Positions 49,873 to 60,555 of a stretch of DNA of 64,000 nt are shown here, piece after piece. The stretch spans positions 258,899 to 322,898 of the forward strand of contig NZ_KI519437.1 in assembly GCF_000482485.1 (NCBI RefSeq), in the 5' to 3' direction. The notes below the pieces were generated by a model. It saw nothing but the letters and a program-made list of their open reading frames with translations, was not told the DNA's origin and did no database searches. The stretch is from Paucisalibacillus globulus DSM 18846. Lineage in GTDB: Bacteria > Bacillota > Bacilli > Bacillales > Amphibacillaceae. Position numbers and translations under genes: made by a program. The stretch's first letter is position 1. Each line of letters opens with the position of its first letter.

Positions 49873-50607
49873 TTGAAGAAGGGGACTTTAAAGCAAATTC
49901 TATTAATTACAGATGGGTGTTCTAATAAAGGTGAAGACCCAGCAGCAACTGCAGCTTTGGCGTATCAACAAGGAATAACGATAAATGTTATTGGTATTTT
50001 GGAAGATAATCAAACAGAGGATCCAGAGGGCTTACAAGAAGTAGAAGAAATCGCACTATCTGGTGGAGGTGTTAGCCAGTTAGTTTATAAACAAGCATTG
50101 TCACAAACCGTACAAATGGTAACAAAGCAGGGAATGACTCAGACCTTACAGGGCCTAGTTAATTTGGAACTAAAACAAATTCTTGGGCGCGATCAAACCA
50201 TGGATGATTTGGACCCGGAAAAGCGTGGAGAAATCATGGAAGTGGTGGAGGATTTGGGTGAAACTAGTGATCTTGAGGTATTAGTTTTGATTGATACTAG
50301 TGCAAGTATGCATGATAAATTACCCACGGTTAAAGAAGCTTTAATTGATTTATCTATTAGTTTAAATTCAAGAGTGGGAAGAAATCGTTTTGCAATTTAT
50401 AATTTCCCGGGAAAACGTAAGGATATTGATAAAGTACTAGACTGGTCTCCGAGACTGGATACATTTTCATCAGTATTTCCAAAGCTAACTAGTGGAGGGA
50501 TTACGCCAACAGGCCCCGCTATTCGGGAGGCAATGTATCAATTTGGTAAAAAAAGCTTGCTAAGGAGCTTCAGAAATAACCATGAACAAGACATTGAAAA
50601 CGCATGA
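49873..50607 (+). CDS. yabS: VWA-domain protein YabS
   Basis: A 244-residue von Willebrand factor A-type protein. A first region has ILLITDGCSNKGEDP; the MIDAS-like motif DTSASMHDK lies near residue 142. Function unknown; in B. subtilis it is linked to sporulation and always precedes the kinase yabT. I chose the TTG at 49873, with CTGGAGGTG 8 bases upstream; the earlier TTG at 49834 adds 13 residues without a ribosome site. It overlaps yabT by 26 bp. Confidence 0.92.
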   Translation: MKKGTLKQILLITDGCSNKGEDPAATAALAYQQGITINVIGILEDNQTEDPEGLQEVEEIALSGGGVSQLVYKQALSQTVQMVTKQGMTQTLQGLVNLELKQILGRDQTMDDLDPEKRGEIMEVVEDLGETSDLEVLVLIDTSASMHDKLPTVKEALIDLSISLNSRVGRNRFAIYNFPGKRKDIDKVLDWSPRLDTFSSVFPKLTSGGITPTGPAIREAMYQFGKKSLLRSFRNNHEQDIENA

Positions 50608-51505
50608 TTCTTTTCTAAGACCAGGGATGACATTAATTGGTAAGTGGCACCAAAAACGTTATGTAATCATCCGAAAGTTAGGAAATGGTGCAATAGGATC
50701 GGTTTATCTATGTGATGCAAATGGAAAAAAAGCTGCATTAAAGATAAGTGACATGAGTACATCTATTACAATGGAGGTAAACGTATTGAAGTCACTAGGG
50801 AAGGTCCAAGGAAAGAGTCTTGGACCTTCTTTGTTGGATGTTGATGATTGGGTCACTCCTCAAGGAAAGACGTTCTCATTTTATGTCATGGAATATATTC
50901 ACGGTAGAACACTTCCAGAATTTATGAAACAAAATGGTAACGAATGGATAGGTGTCTTTATGTTGCAATTATTAGAGGATCTAAGTAACTTACACCAATC
51001 CGGTTGGGTCTTCGGCGATTTAAAGGTGGATAATCTACTGGTATCTGGTTCACCCACGCGTTTAAGATGGATTGATGTAGGGGGAACAACGCAAATAGGT
51101 AGGGCAATAAAAGAGTATACGGAATTCTATGACCGGGGATATTGGGGGCTGGGTACAAGAAAGGCGGAGCCGAGCTATGACTTATTTGCTTTAGTAATGG
51201 TATTCTTGACTGTTTTCTATCCTAACCATTTTCCTAAAGGGGCAAATACTGAAGTAACATTGTTTAAAAAGGTAAATGAAGTAAAGGCGCTTCATCCATA
51301 TCAGGACTGTTTAAAAAAGGCGTTAACAGGGAAATACCAAACAAGTAATGAAATGAGACAAGAAGTTTCAACGGTTATATATGATTTACAGAAGACAGAC
51401 ACTACCCCAAAAAGAAAGCATGATCATCCTTCATTAGCATTAGAGTCGATCGGTTTTTTAATAATTGCACTTGGTTACTATTTATCCTCACTGTTAATTC
51501 CTTAA
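50582..51505 (+). CDS. yabT: Hanks-type Ser/Thr kinase YabT
   Basis: A 307-residue kinase. The glycine-rich loop GNGAIGSVYL and the lysine of AALKIS are present; the catalytic loop reads VFGDLKVDNLLV, with FGD in place of HRD as in B. subtilis YabT, and IDVGGT replaces DFG. The extracellular PASTA repeats of PrkC are absent; one C-terminal membrane helix (about 285-304) anchors it. B. subtilis YabT is DNA-activated and phosphorylates RecA at sporulation. The start ATG overlaps yabS; AAGGAG is 13 bases upstream. Confidence 0.93.
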   Translation: MNKTLKTHDSFLRPGMTLIGKWHQKRYVIIRKLGNGAIGSVYLCDANGKKAALKISDMSTSITMEVNVLKSLGKVQGKSLGPSLLDVDDWVTPQGKTFSFYVMEYIHGRTLPEFMKQNGNEWIGVFMLQLLEDLSNLHQSGWVFGDLKVDNLLVSGSPTRLRWIDVGGTTQIGRAIKEYTEFYDRGYWGLGTRKAEPSYDLFALVMVFLTVFYPNHFPKGANTEVTLFKKVNEVKALHPYQDCLKKALTGKYQTSNEMRQEVSTVIYDLQKTDTTPKRKHDHPSLALESIGFLIIALGYYLSSLLIP

Positions 51506-51566
51506 TAGTAGCTATATTCTATGTTAAAATGAAGATATATCCCGTGATTAAGAGGGTGGATGTTTG

Positions 51567-52964
51567 GTGAAGGATATAGTAACGAGTTTTATTGAAAAGC
51601 ATCAACTATTATTACCTAATACTACTGTAATGGTAGCAGTATCTGGTGGTCCAGATTCAATGGCCCTCCTCCATTTTTTCAAAACCATTCAAAAGGAATG
51701 GGGGTTGAAGGTGATTGCGCTCTCCGTTGATCATCAATTAAGAGGAGAACAAAGCAAAGACGACCTTGAATATGTAAAAAGTATGTGCCGAGAGTGGAAT
51801 ATAGAATTTATTGGGAAATCAATAGATGTAATAAGTTATAAGAAGAAAAAACATATAGGAACCCAAATTGCCTCAAGAGAACTACGATATCAATTTTTTG
51901 CAGAACAAATGAAGTATTTTCAAGCGGATTATTTAGCATTTGGTCATCATGGAGATGACCAAGTTGAGACCATGTTAATGAGAATGGTTCGTTCTGCAGA
52001 TTCTAGTTTCCTTTCTGGTATACCTGTCAAAAGAGAATTCGCTGGTGGAAGTATTATTCGGCCATTATTATGTGTTACGAAGAAAGAACTTGAGAACTAT
52101 TGTCAGGTTAACGGAATCAATCCAAGAATTGATCCATCCAATGCGAGTGATGACTATACACGTAATTTCTACCGGATAAACGTATTACCACTATTAAAAA
52201 GTAAAAATGGAAATTTGCATAAGACCATTCAACATTTGAGTGAATCGCTGGAAGCGGACGAGAACTTTTTACAAATTGAGGCGAATAGGGTGTTTGAGGA
52301 AGTTGTCCAATTAGAAGAAAATTTTAGAACAGCCACATTTAATATTAATGATTTTGTGTCGCGCGCATCTGCTTTACAAAGGCGTGTCTATCATCTAATA
52401 TTAAAATATCTATATCATAATGATTTACCTAAAGATATAACATATGTCCACGAGGAACAATTACTATCGTTATTGGCTAAAGATAAAAGTAATGTACAAA
52501 TTGACTTTCCCCGTCATTTAAAGGTGAAAAAGGCATATAATAAACTTATCTTTTATTTCCAAGAAGAAGAAAATAATTTCCCGAACTTCCACGAGGTTCT
52601 AAAAGTACCTGGTGAAGTATTATTACCAAATGGCAACAAAATGATAGCCACATATCAAGATGAAGTCAAGAGTATTAATGAGAATACATATATTTGTTTG
52701 GAAAGTGAAATTAAACTTCCATTACATATTCGAACGCGTCGTGACGGTGATCGAATGAGTTGGAAGGGACTAAATGGAAGTAAAAAGTTGAAAGATATTT
52801 TTATCGATGCAAAAATACCCTTACAAGATCGGAATAGTTGGCCAGTTGTAACGGATAATAATGGGGATATACTTTGGCTTGTCGGATTGAAAAAAAGAGA
52901 TTCCATACCAGACCAAAAAAGTTCCTCATATATAAAGCTTTATTATGAAAAAGGTAATTTGTAG
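51567..52964 (+). CDS. tilS: tRNA(Ile)-lysidine synthetase
   Basis: A 465-residue enzyme that converts C34 of tRNA-Ile(CAT) to lysidine; essential. The PP-loop [13 protein letters not shown], the [14 protein letters not shown] motif and the C-terminal domain [19 protein letters not shown] are intact. GTG at 51567 has AGAGGGTGG about 7 bases upstream; a TTG at 51564 is a close alternative. It is followed 11 bp later by hpt, the conserved tilS-hpt-ftsH order. Confidence 0.97.
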   Translation: MKDIVTSFIEKHQLLLPNTTVMVAVSGGPDSMALLHFFKTIQKEWGLKVIALSVDHQLRGEQSKDDLEYVKSMCREWNIEFIGKSIDVISYKKKKHIGTQIASRELRYQFFAEQMKYFQADYLAFGHHGDDQVETMLMRMVRSADSSFLSGIPVKREFAGGSIIRPLLCVTKKELENYCQVNGINPRIDPSNASDDYTRNFYRINVLPLLKSKNGNLHKTIQHLSESLEADENFLQIEANRVFEEVVQLEENFRTATFNINDFVSRASALQRRVYHLILKYLYHNDLPKDITYVHEEQLLSLLAKDKSNVQIDFPRHLKVKKAYNKLIFYFQEEENNFPNFHEVLKVPGEVLLPNGNKMIATYQDEVKSINENTYICLESEIKLPLHIRTRRDGDRMSWKGLNGSKKLKDIFIDAKIPLQDRNSWPVVTDNNGDILWLVGLKKRDSIPDQKSSSYIKLYYEKGNL

Positions 52965-52975
52965 GAGGGTTTTAT

Positions 52976-53524
52976 TTGCATAACGACATTAAAAAGATAC
53001 TCATTACGGAAGAAGAAATTGCAGCAAAATGCAAAGAAATCGGGGCAAAGTTAACAGAGGAATATGAAGGACGTTTTCCATTAGCTATTGGTGTATTAAA
53101 AGGTGCATTACCATTTATGTCCGATGTATTAAGACAAGTAAATGCTCATTTGGAAATGGACTTTATGGACGTATCTAGTTATGGTGGCACCAATACTAAA
53201 TCTTCAGGGGAAGTAAAGATACTAAAAGACCTTAATACGAAAGTAGAGGGCCGTGATCTGTTAATAATTGAAGATATTATTGATAGTGGTAATACATTAC
53301 GATATTTAGTTGATTTATTTAAGTATCGTCAGGCGAATTCTATAAAGATTGTTACGTTACTTGATAAGCCATCTGGTCGTACAGCGGATATCAAAGCAGA
53401 TTTAGTTGGATTTGATGTTCCAGATGAATTTGTTGTAGGATATGGTTTAGATTATGATGAGAAGTATCGAAACCTACCATATATTGGCGTGTTAAAGCCA
53501 GAGATTTATGGTGGAGAAGAATAA
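52976..53524 (+). CDS. hprT: Hypoxanthine phosphoribosyltransferase
   Basis: A 182-residue purine salvage enzyme making IMP and GMP from hypoxanthine or guanine and PRPP. The PRPP loop [13 protein letters not shown] and [16 protein letters not shown] are typical. In Bacillus, HprT also complexes with TilS and regulates ftsH. The start is TTG at 52976 with TAGGAGGG 7 bases upstream. Confidence 0.97.
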   Translation: MHNDIKKILITEEEIAAKCKEIGAKLTEEYEGRFPLAIGVLKGALPFMSDVLRQVNAHLEMDFMDVSSYGGTNTKSSGEVKILKDLNTKVEGRDLLIIEDIIDSGNTLRYLVDLFKYRQANSIKIVTLLDKPSGRTADIKADLVGFDVPDEFVVGYGLDYDEKYRNLPYIGVLKPEIYGGEE

Positions 53525-53570
53525 TTAATGTAGCTTGAAGATATTGTTCCTAAACATAGGGAGCAATTAG

Positions 53571-53600
53571 TTGAAAAATTTAAATTTTATATGATACTAT
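53571..53600 (+). promoter_or_regulatory. Possible SigA promoter of ftsH
   Basis: TTGAAA (53571-53576), an 18-bp spacer and TACTAT (53595-53600), about 40 bases before the ftsH start. Confidence 0.5.
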
Positions 53601-53636
53601 TGTTAATAGTTTTTCCCGTTTGGGAGGAGGTAGGCA

Positions 53637-55619
53637 ATGAACCGAGTATTCAAGAGTGCGTTTTTTTACTTAATCATATTTTTGGTTATTATAGCCGTGA
53701 TTAGCTTATTAAGTGGTCAGAATGAGCAAGCAGAAGAGATGAATGTTAACGAGTTTGTTCAATCACTTGATTCAGGCAACGTCAAAGAAATGACGATGCA
53801 GCCTGTAAATGGAATTATGCGTATAACAGGTAAATTGAAGGATGACAAACAATTTGTTGCTCAAGTTCCTGAAAATAATGATGTTATTGCTGATATTACT
53901 AATACAGCATTAGATCAAAGCGTTTTAAAGACGAAACCAATGGATACACCAAGTATCTGGGTTACACTACTTACAACAATGATTCCATTTCTAATCATTG
54001 GACTTTTATTCTTCTTCTTACTTAGTCAAGCACAAGGTGGCGGCGGCGGCCGTGTTATGAACTTTGGGAAAAGTAAGGCGAAAATGTATAGCGAAGAAAA
54101 GAAAAAAGTTCGCTTTACGGATGTAGCGGGTGCAGATGAAGAAAAACAGGAATTAGTGGAAGTTGTTGAGTTTCTAAAAGATCCACGTAAATTCTCTGCC
54201 ATTGGAGCAAGAATTCCAAAGGGTGTTCTACTTGTTGGACCACCAGGTACTGGTAAAACACTACTTGCACGTGCAGTTGCGGGTGAAGCAGGGGTTCCAT
54301 TCTTCTCCATCAGTGGTTCAGACTTTGTAGAGATGTTTGTTGGTGTTGGTGCTTCGCGTGTCCGTGATTTATTTGAAAATGCGAAGAAAAATGCACCTTG
54401 TATTATATTTATTGATGAAATTGATGCAGTAGGTCGTCAGCGTGGAGCTGGTCTTGGTGGAGGTCACGATGAACGTGAGCAAACATTAAACCAGTTACTA
54501 GTTGAAATGGATGGTTTTGGAGCGAATGAAGGTATCATCATTATCGCTGCAACTAACCGCCCAGATATTTTAGACCCAGCGCTATTACGTCCGGGCCGTT
54601 TTGACAGACAGATTACGGTTGATCGCCCTGATGTTAAAGGTCGTCAAGAAGTACTTAAAGTTCATGCAAGAAACAAACCATTAGGTGCGTCTGTTGACTT
54701 AAAAACAATTGCAATGCGCACACCTGGATTCTCAGGTGCTGACTTAGAAAACCTTCTAAATGAGGCGGCACTAGTTGCGGCTCGTCAAGATAAGAAGGAA
54801 ATTGATATGAAAGATGTGGATGAAGCAATTGATAGAGTAATTGCTGGTCCTGCTAAAAAGAACCGAGTAATATCTGAAAAGGAACGAAATATTGTTGCTT
54901 ATCATGAGAGTGGACATACAATTATTGGAATGGTGCTTGATGATGCCGATATCGTTCACAAAGTAACCATTGTCCCTCGTGGGCAAGCTGGTGGTTATGC
55001 GGTAATGCTTCCGAAAGAAGATCGTTACTTCATGACGAAGCCGGAGCTATTTGATAAAATTACAGGACTTTTAGGTGGACGTGTAGCTGAAGAAATTGTC
55101 TTTGGTGAAGTAAGTACGGGTGCATCCAATGACTTCCAACGTGCAACAGGTATTGCTCGTAGGATGGTTACAGAATTTGGAATGAGTGATAAGTTGGGAC
55201 CATTACAATACAGTAGTGGCGGTGGAGAAGTATTCTTAGGTAGAGATATTGGTAATGAGCAAAACTATAGTGATGCTATTGCACACGATATCGACCAAGA
55301 AATGCAAAACTTCGTTAACTACTGTTACGACCGTGCGAAGACTATTCTTACCGAAAACCGTGATAAGTTAGAGCTAATTGCACAAACACTTCTAGAGATT
55401 GAGACATTAGATGCAAGACAAATTAAGTCTCTATTTGATAATGGAGTACTTCCTGAACCTGAGGAGTTTGAAGAAGAAACTACAGATCAGGAAGTTAAAG
55501 TAAATATTAACTCTAAGAAGGAAGACGAATCTGTAGACTCTTATGATGAAGCAAAAGAGAAAGCAGAAGATAAGCTTCGCAAAGAAATAGAGGAAGATAA
55601 AGAAGAAAAGAACGACTAA
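53637..55619 (+). CDS. ftsH: ATP-dependent zinc metalloprotease FtsH
   Basis: A 660-residue membrane protease that degrades membrane and regulatory proteins, including Spo0E in Bacillus. Two membrane helices (about 8-28 and 112-132) flank an extracytoplasmic domain; the AAA+ module has GPPGTGKT and [14 protein letters not shown]; the zinc site is YHESGH, with a third ligand further on. The C-terminal tail is acidic. SD GGAGGAGG lies before the ATG. A strong terminator follows. Confidence 0.98.
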   Translation: MNRVFKSAFFYLIIFLVIIAVISLLSGQNEQAEEMNVNEFVQSLDSGNVKEMTMQPVNGIMRITGKLKDDKQFVAQVPENNDVIADITNTALDQSVLKTKPMDTPSIWVTLLTTMIPFLIIGLLFFFLLSQAQGGGGGRVMNFGKSKAKMYSEEKKKVRFTDVAGADEEKQELVEVVEFLKDPRKFSAIGARIPKGVLLVGPPGTGKTLLARAVAGEAGVPFFSISGSDFVEMFVGVGASRVRDLFENAKKNAPCIIFIDEIDAVGRQRGAGLGGGHDEREQTLNQLLVEMDGFGANEGIIIIAATNRPDILDPALLRPGRFDRQITVDRPDVKGRQEVLKVHARNKPLGASVDLKTIAMRTPGFSGADLENLLNEAALVAARQDKKEIDMKDVDEAIDRVIAGPAKKNRVISEKERNIVAYHESGHTIIGMVLDDADIVHKVTIVPRGQAGGYAVMLPKEDRYFMTKPELFDKITGLLGGRVAEEIVFGEVSTGASNDFQRATGIARRMVTEFGMSDKLGPLQYSSGGGEVFLGRDIGNEQNYSDAIAHDIDQEMQNFVNYCYDRAKTILTENRDKLELIAQTLLEIETLDARQIKSLFDNGVLPEPEEFEEETTDQEVKVNINSKKEDESVDSYDEAKEKAEDKLRKEIEEDKEEKND

Positions 55620-55633
55620 TTAAAAGTAAATGT

Positions 55634-55664
55634 AGGCAGCCTTAACCTAAGGCTGCCTTTTCTA
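55634..55664 (+). terminator. Rho-independent terminator after ftsH
   Basis: A perfect 11-bp stem AGGCAGCCTTA / TAAGGCTGCCT (55634-55644 with 55648-55658), then TTTC. Confidence 0.88.
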
Positions 55665-55817
55665 TTCTATTTCAGATTTGTAATTTCACTTACGAATTTG
55701 ATTTTGGTATATTATTAAAGACCCTAGAAATTTTTAGGTATATAAGTGTGGAGTAGTACGAAAATTAAACTGAATTTATATAGCAATAAATAGACCATGC
55801 AGGAAGGACCTAACATC

Positions 55818-56585
55818 ATGCTATTTGTACTAGACGTAGGAAACACGAATACAGTACTCGGGGTATTTGTTGAAGAAGAATTAAAATACCACTGGAGAAT
55901 AAAAACCGATCGCTATAAAACGGAAGACGAATTCGGAATGTTAATCAAATCCCTATTTGATTTTAGTGGTATAAAGTTTCAAGATATAAATGGAGTTATT
56001 ATATCATCTGTTGTGCCTCCTATCATGTTCTCCTTAGATAGAATGTGTAAACTCTATTTCGGAATTGATCCAATAATAGTTGGAAAAGACACTGTAAAAA
56101 CGAATTTAGAAATGTGTTATCCCAATCCAAAAGAGATTGGTGCTGACCGCATTGTTAATGCAGTCGGAGCTTTAAAGGAACATAAAGCCCCGCTAATAAT
56201 AATTGACTTTGGCACAGCGACAACTTATTGTTACATAAATGAATCCGAGGAATATTGTGGTGGTATTATCTCGCCAGGAATAAATATTTCCATGGAAGCA
56301 TTATATCAACGAGCATCTAAACTTCCTAAGATAGAAATTGAGGCTCCAGAGAGTGTGGTTGGGAAATCAACTGTCGAGGGAATGAAATCCGGCGTTTATT
56401 ATGGATACATCGGTCAAGTAGATGGAATTGTAAATCGTATAAAGCAGGACGTAGGTAAAGATGCTAAAGTTATCGCTACGGGTGGACTTGCCCAATTAAT
56501 AGGAGATTCGACTGAATCCATTGATTATGTCGACCCATTTTTAACCTTAAAAGGATTAAATGAAATATATAAAATGAATCAATAA
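55818..56585 (+). CDS. coaX: Type III pantothenate kinase
   Basis: A 255-residue enzyme for the first step of coenzyme A synthesis, ASKHA fold. The phosphate loop [10 protein letters not shown] lies at the N-terminus; [11 protein letters not shown] and IDFGTATT are conserved. I chose the ATG at 55818 with AGGAAGGA upstream; an earlier in-frame ATG at 55797 includes the ribosome site in the coding region. It is followed 26 bp later by hslO. Confidence 0.96.
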   Translation: MLFVLDVGNTNTVLGVFVEEELKYHWRIKTDRYKTEDEFGMLIKSLFDFSGIKFQDINGVIISSVVPPIMFSLDRMCKLYFGIDPIIVGKDTVKTNLEMCYPNPKEIGADRIVNAVGALKEHKAPLIIIDFGTATTYCYINESEEYCGGIISPGINISMEALYQRASKLPKIEIEAPESVVGKSTVEGMKSGVYYGYIGQVDGIVNRIKQDVGKDAKVIATGGLAQLIGDSTESIDYVDPFLTLKGLNEIYKMNQ

Positions 56586-56611
56586 ATTATAGTTATAAAG
56601 GAGACTTTTTC

Positions 56612-57484
56612 ATGTCAGATTACTTAATAAAAGCTACTGCCTTCCATGGGATGGTCCGAGCATATGCTATTCGCTCAACAAATATGGTTGAGGAAGCAAG
56701 AAGACGTCAGGATACATGGTCGACTGCTTCAGCTGCAATGGGTCGTACAATGACTATTTCAGCTATGATGGGAGCTATGTTAAAAGGGAATGACTCGATT
56801 ACTGTTAAAGTTGAAGGAGGAGGTCCAATCGGTGTCATTGTTGCCGATGCGAATGCAAAAGGCGAAGTTAGATCGTATGTGACAAATCCTCATGTTGATT
56901 TTGATTTAAATGAAAAAGGAAAGCTTGATGTTGCGAGAGCAGTTGGTACTACTGGAAGTTTAAGTATTGTTAAAGATCTAGGGTTACGTGATTATTTTAC
57001 CGGGCAAGTACCAATCGTTTCTGGAGAAATAAGTGAAGACTTTACGTACTATTTTGCCACATCTGAGCAAGTTCCATCTGCCGTAGGAGCTGGTGTTTTG
57101 GTCAATCCAGACTATACCATTCTTGCTAGTGGTGGATTTATTGTTCAAGTAATGCCAGGTGCAGATGAAGGGGTAGTGGAAAAGCTAGAAGAGAAGATTA
57201 ATTCTTTCCCACCTATTTCGTCACTTGTACAACAAGGTAGAACCCCGGAACAGATAGTAGAATTATTATTTGAAGGGGAAGAATTAAAGATTCATGAAAA
57301 GATGCCAGTACAATTTAAATGCAAATGTTCTAAAGAAAGATTGACGAACGCGATTATTGGATTAGGTAATGATGAAATTAGACAAATGATTAATGAAGAT
57401 CATGGTGCAGAAGCTACTTGTCATTTCTGTAATGAAACATATTATTTTTCAGAAGAGGAACTTGAAGAGTTAATTCAAGCTTAG
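56612..57484 (+). CDS. hslO: Redox-regulated chaperone Hsp33
   Basis: A 290-residue chaperone activated by oxidation and heat. The C-terminal zinc centre is present as CKC and CHFC. The N-terminal core has [20 protein letters not shown] and the substrate-binding linker. SD AAAGGAGA lies before the ATG. It occupies the conserved coaX-hslO-yacD position. Confidence 0.97.
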   Translation: MSDYLIKATAFHGMVRAYAIRSTNMVEEARRRQDTWSTASAAMGRTMTISAMMGAMLKGNDSITVKVEGGGPIGVIVADANAKGEVRSYVTNPHVDFDLNEKGKLDVARAVGTTGSLSIVKDLGLRDYFTGQVPIVSGEISEDFTYYFATSEQVPSAVGAGVLVNPDYTILASGGFIVQVMPGADEGVVEKLEEKINSFPPISSLVQQGRTPEQIVELLFEGEELKIHEKMPVQFKCKCSKERLTNAIIGLGNDEIRQMINEDHGAEATCHFCNETYYFSEEELEELIQA

Positions 57485-57508
57485 TATGGGTAATGGAAGG
57501 AGTAAATC

Positions 57509-58408
57509 ATGTCGAAAAAATTACTATTTAGCATCATTGTCGTACTCCTTATTACAAATGTTGCAACGATGCTATTTTGGAAAAGTGATCAGTCCGAATC
57601 TCCAGTCGTTGAAGATGAAAAAATTGATACAAAGAAACCAGTTGCGACAATCGATGGGGATAAAGTTTCCTATGGAGATTGGATGAAGTCTCTACAAGAT
57701 AATTATGGAAAAAAAGAATTGAAGAATATTATAGACCGCCAAATCGTGGAGAAGTTAGCAAATGAAGAAAATATTACGATAAGTGACAAAGTGTTAGAAA
57801 GAGACATAGCACTTTTAACTACAATGCAGGGACCGACTTCAAAAGAGAACTTGGAGAAATTAGAACAAAAGTGGCGTAGTGATATTTTGTATCGATATCA
57901 ACTAGAAGCGCTCCTTGCGAAAGGTATCGATATTCCGGAAGAGGAAGTACAGACTTATTACACAAAGTATAACAAACAATACCATTTTGATGAATCAGTA
58001 CAGTTCTCCCATATATTAGTATCTACAATGGATACTGCCGAAAAGGTATATTCGGAATTGGAGAATGGGGCATCTTTCTCGCTATTAGCAAAAGAATACT
58101 CCATTGATGAAGATACAAGAGATAGTGGTGGTTACCTAGGATTTAATTCTGTAAATACGGAGTTTTTACCATCTAATTACTTTGATATTGCACAGGAGCT
58201 TGAAGAATATTCATATAGTGAGCCTTTTGTGACGAGTAATGGAGTTGCAATTCTATACTTACATAAAAGCTTACCTGAAATAGCATTCAGTTATGAAGAA
58301 TTAAAACCATTTATTAGTAATGAACTTGCACTAAAATCATCTAATCAAAAATTAGTGGCGGATCCATTATGGGAGAAATTAGATATAAATTGGGTGTATG
58401 GGGAATAG
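57509..58408 (+). CDS. yacD: PrsA-like peptidyl-prolyl isomerase YacD
   Basis: A 299-residue exported protein with one N-terminal membrane helix (about 5-22) and no lipobox cysteine, so membrane-anchored. A SurA-like N-domain precedes a parvulin domain (about 165-255) with FSHILVSTMDTAEKVYSEL and DSGGYLGFNS. It probably helps folding outside the membrane; the substrate is unknown. SD GGAAGGAG lies before the ATG. Confidence 0.92.
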   Translation: MSKKLLFSIIVVLLITNVATMLFWKSDQSESPVVEDEKIDTKKPVATIDGDKVSYGDWMKSLQDNYGKKELKNIIDRQIVEKLANEENITISDKVLERDIALLTTMQGPTSKENLEKLEQKWRSDILYRYQLEALLAKGIDIPEEEVQTYYTKYNKQYHFDESVQFSHILVSTMDTAEKVYSELENGASFSLLAKEYSIDEDTRDSGGYLGFNSVNTEFLPSNYFDIAQELEEYSYSEPFVTSNGVAILYLHKSLPEIAFSYEELKPFISNELALKSSNQKLVADPLWEKLDINWVYGE

Positions 58409-58421
58409 TATATATAAGGAG

Positions 58422-58458
58422 AAAAGCATTTTCGTGAGTAGAGCGAATTTGCTTTTTT
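58422..58458 (+). terminator. Terminator after yacD
   Basis: AAAAGCATTTTCG / CGAATTTGCTTTT with two mismatches, then TTC. Confidence 0.65.
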
Positions 58459-58547
58459 CATATCAGTTGAATCTTTTGCCCATAAAAGTAAGTAAAACTA
58501 ACCATTCATTAAATGGAGACCAATTATGTATTTCCCTAACATTTCTG

Positions 58548-58577
58548 TTGACAGATTAAGGGACTTGGGAGTACATT
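58548..58577 (+). promoter_or_regulatory. SigA promoter of cysK
   Basis: TTGACA (58548-58553), an 18-bp spacer and TACATT (58572-58577). Confidence 0.65.
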
Positions 58578-58584
58578 ATATATA

Positions 58585-58608
58585 AATCCTATCAGTTTAG
58601 TAGGAATT
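58585..58608 (+). promoter_or_regulatory. Possible CymR operator before cysK
   Basis: AATCCTATC...TAGTAGGAATTA contains TCCTA / TAGGA inverted arms (58587-58591 and 58601-58605) over the expected transcription start. CymR represses cysK in B. subtilis at a TAGGAAT-type site; the match here is by eye only. Confidence 0.45.
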
Positions 58609-58624
58609 ATGAGGAGGTAATTTC

Positions 58625-59551
58625 ATGAGAATCGCAGATAATATTACCGGCTTAATCGGAGAAACACCAATTGTAAAATTAAATGGACTTACGGATGAAA
58701 ACAGTGCAGATATTTATGTGAAATTAGAGTACTTTAATCCAGGTAGTTCTGTTAAGGACCGTATTGCGCTTGCAATGATTGAAGCGGCAGAAGAAGATGG
58801 TAAGCTAAAAGAGGGTGGTACAATCGTAGAACCAACAAGTGGAAATACAGGCATTGGTTTAGCGATGGTTGCTGCTGCAAAAGGATATAGAACAGTCATT
58901 GTTATGCCTGATACGATGAGTAAAGAGAGACGTAACATTTTGCGTGCATATGGTGCAGAGTTAATTTTGACACCTGGTGCAGATGGTATGAAAGGTGCAA
59001 TTAAAAAAGCCGGAGAATTAGTTGAAGAGAAGGGCTACTTCATGCCACAGCAATTCATGAACAAGGCAAATCCAGAAGTACATGCACGTACAACAGGTAA
59101 AGAAATTGTGGAACAAATGAAAGACGGTTTAGATGCATTTGTTTCTGGGGTTGGAACTGGTGGAACGGTTACTGGTGCAGGAAAAGTACTTAAAGAAAAC
59201 TTTAAGGATATTAAAATCTATGCTGTAGAACCAACAGACTCAGCTGTATTATCTGGTGGTAATCCAGGCCCACATAAAATTCAAGGACTAGGAGCTGGAT
59301 TTGTTCCTGATGTACTTGATACAGATTCTTATGATGAAGTTGTCCAGGTTGCCAATGAAGAGGCATTTGAAACTTCACGTGAAGTAGCAAAAACAAATGG
59401 TATACTTGGTGGTATTTCATCTGGTGCAGCTATTGCAGCAGCAAAAAAAGTTGCAAAAAAATTAGGTAAAGGTAAAAAAGTTCTTGCGGTATTACCTGAT
59501 AATGGAGAAAGATATCTTTCAACACCTCTATATCAATTTGATGAAGAATAA
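58625..59551 (+). CDS. cysK: Cysteine synthase A
   Basis: O-acetylserine (thiol)-lyase, 308 residues, PLP-dependent. The PLP lysine is in [21 protein letters not shown] and [11 protein letters not shown] bind substrate and phosphate. It makes cysteine and, in Bacillus, also acts as co-regulator of CymR. SD GAGGAGG lies before the ATG. A long terminator follows; the pab genes that follow in B. subtilis are not here. Confidence 0.98.
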   Translation: MRIADNITGLIGETPIVKLNGLTDENSADIYVKLEYFNPGSSVKDRIALAMIEAAEEDGKLKEGGTIVEPTSGNTGIGLAMVAAAKGYRTVIVMPDTMSKERRNILRAYGAELILTPGADGMKGAIKKAGELVEEKGYFMPQQFMNKANPEVHARTTGKEIVEQMKDGLDAFVSGVGTGGTVTGAGKVLKENFKDIKIYAVEPTDSAVLSGGNPGPHKIQGLGAGFVPDVLDTDSYDEVVQVANEEAFETSREVAKTNGILGGISSGAAIAAAKKVAKKLGKGKKVLAVLPDNGERYLSTPLYQFDEE

Positions 59552-59569
59552 GAATATGGATAGAATTAC

Positions 59570-59608
59570 AAAAAGCTAGTGTCAGATTTTGATACTAGCT
59601 TTTTTCTT
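59570..59608 (+). terminator. Rho-independent terminator after cysK
   Basis: AAAAAGCTAGTGTCA / TGATACTAGCTTTTT (one G-U pair) with a short loop, then TC. Confidence 0.88.
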
Positions 59609-59733
59609 GTTTTAAAAGAATTGGTATAGTAGCTATAAAATATCTTCTTTCACTGAAGGACGAGCGAATGCGAGTTTTTCTAAATTATGATACGATGTGA
59701 CTAGATATTTAAGTTGAAGGGGCAGAGAAAGTC

Positions 59734-60555
59734 ATGTTTTTAAAAACAAAGACGAAGACATATGATTTATCATCAAGAACTCATATCATGGGAATATTAA
59801 ATGTTACCCCAGATTCCTTTTCAGATGGTGGTAATTACACAACGATAGGACGAGCGGTAGAGCAAGCAGTGAAGATGGAACAATTAGGTGCCGATATTAT
59901 TGATATAGGTGGCGAGTCAACAAGGCCTGACCATGATCCAATATCGGTTGAAGAAGAGCTGGCTCGTGTAATACCTGTGATTAAAGCTATAAAAGAAGCG
60001 GTACATATACCGATTTCAATTGATACCTATAAAGCAGAGACAGCAAGACAGGCTATTGTTGCTGGTGCCGATATTATTAATGATGTATGGGGAGCAAAAA
60101 GAGAGCCTGAAATTGCTTCAGTAGCTGCAGAATACAATGTTCCTATTATTTTAATGCACAATAGAACCAATGAAAACTATACATCTATTATAGAAGATAT
60201 GAAGTGGGATCTAGAAGAGAGTATTGATATTGCTACTAAAGCTGGAGTTCCGAGAGAGAATATTATTCTTGACCCCGGCATTGGGTTTGCTAAAAGCGCT
60301 AATGATAACCTTGTTGTAATGAATAATTTAGAAAAGCTAGTAGACATGGGATTTCCATTCTTACTCGCGACTTCCAGAAAACGATTCATAGGTAGTGTCT
60401 TGGATGTACCACCAGAAGAGCGAGACAATGGGACAGGTGCAACGACTTGTCTTGGAATTATAAAGGGAGCGCATATAGTACGTGTGCATAATGTTAAAGT
60501 GAATGTTGAATTAGCAAGAATGATGGATGCCATGTTACATGTGGAGGATAAATAA
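59734..60555 (+). CDS. folP: Dihydropteroate synthase
   Basis: A 273-residue TIM-barrel enzyme joining p-aminobenzoate to the pterin in folate synthesis. ILNVTPDSFSDGG and GGESTRPDHDPI are the two classical signatures; LDPGIGFAKS and a C-terminal RVHNV are present. It starts the folP-folB-folK-yazB operon; its stop shares a base with the folB start. Confidence 0.98.
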   Translation: MFLKTKTKTYDLSSRTHIMGILNVTPDSFSDGGNYTTIGRAVEQAVKMEQLGADIIDIGGESTRPDHDPISVEEELARVIPVIKAIKEAVHIPISIDTYKAETARQAIVAGADIINDVWGAKREPEIASVAAEYNVPIILMHNRTNENYTSIIEDMKWDLEESIDIATKAGVPRENIILDPGIGFAKSANDNLVVMNNLEKLVDMGFPFLLATSRKRFIGSVLDVPPEERDNGTGATTCLGIIKGAHIVRVHNVKVNVELARMMDAMLHVEDK

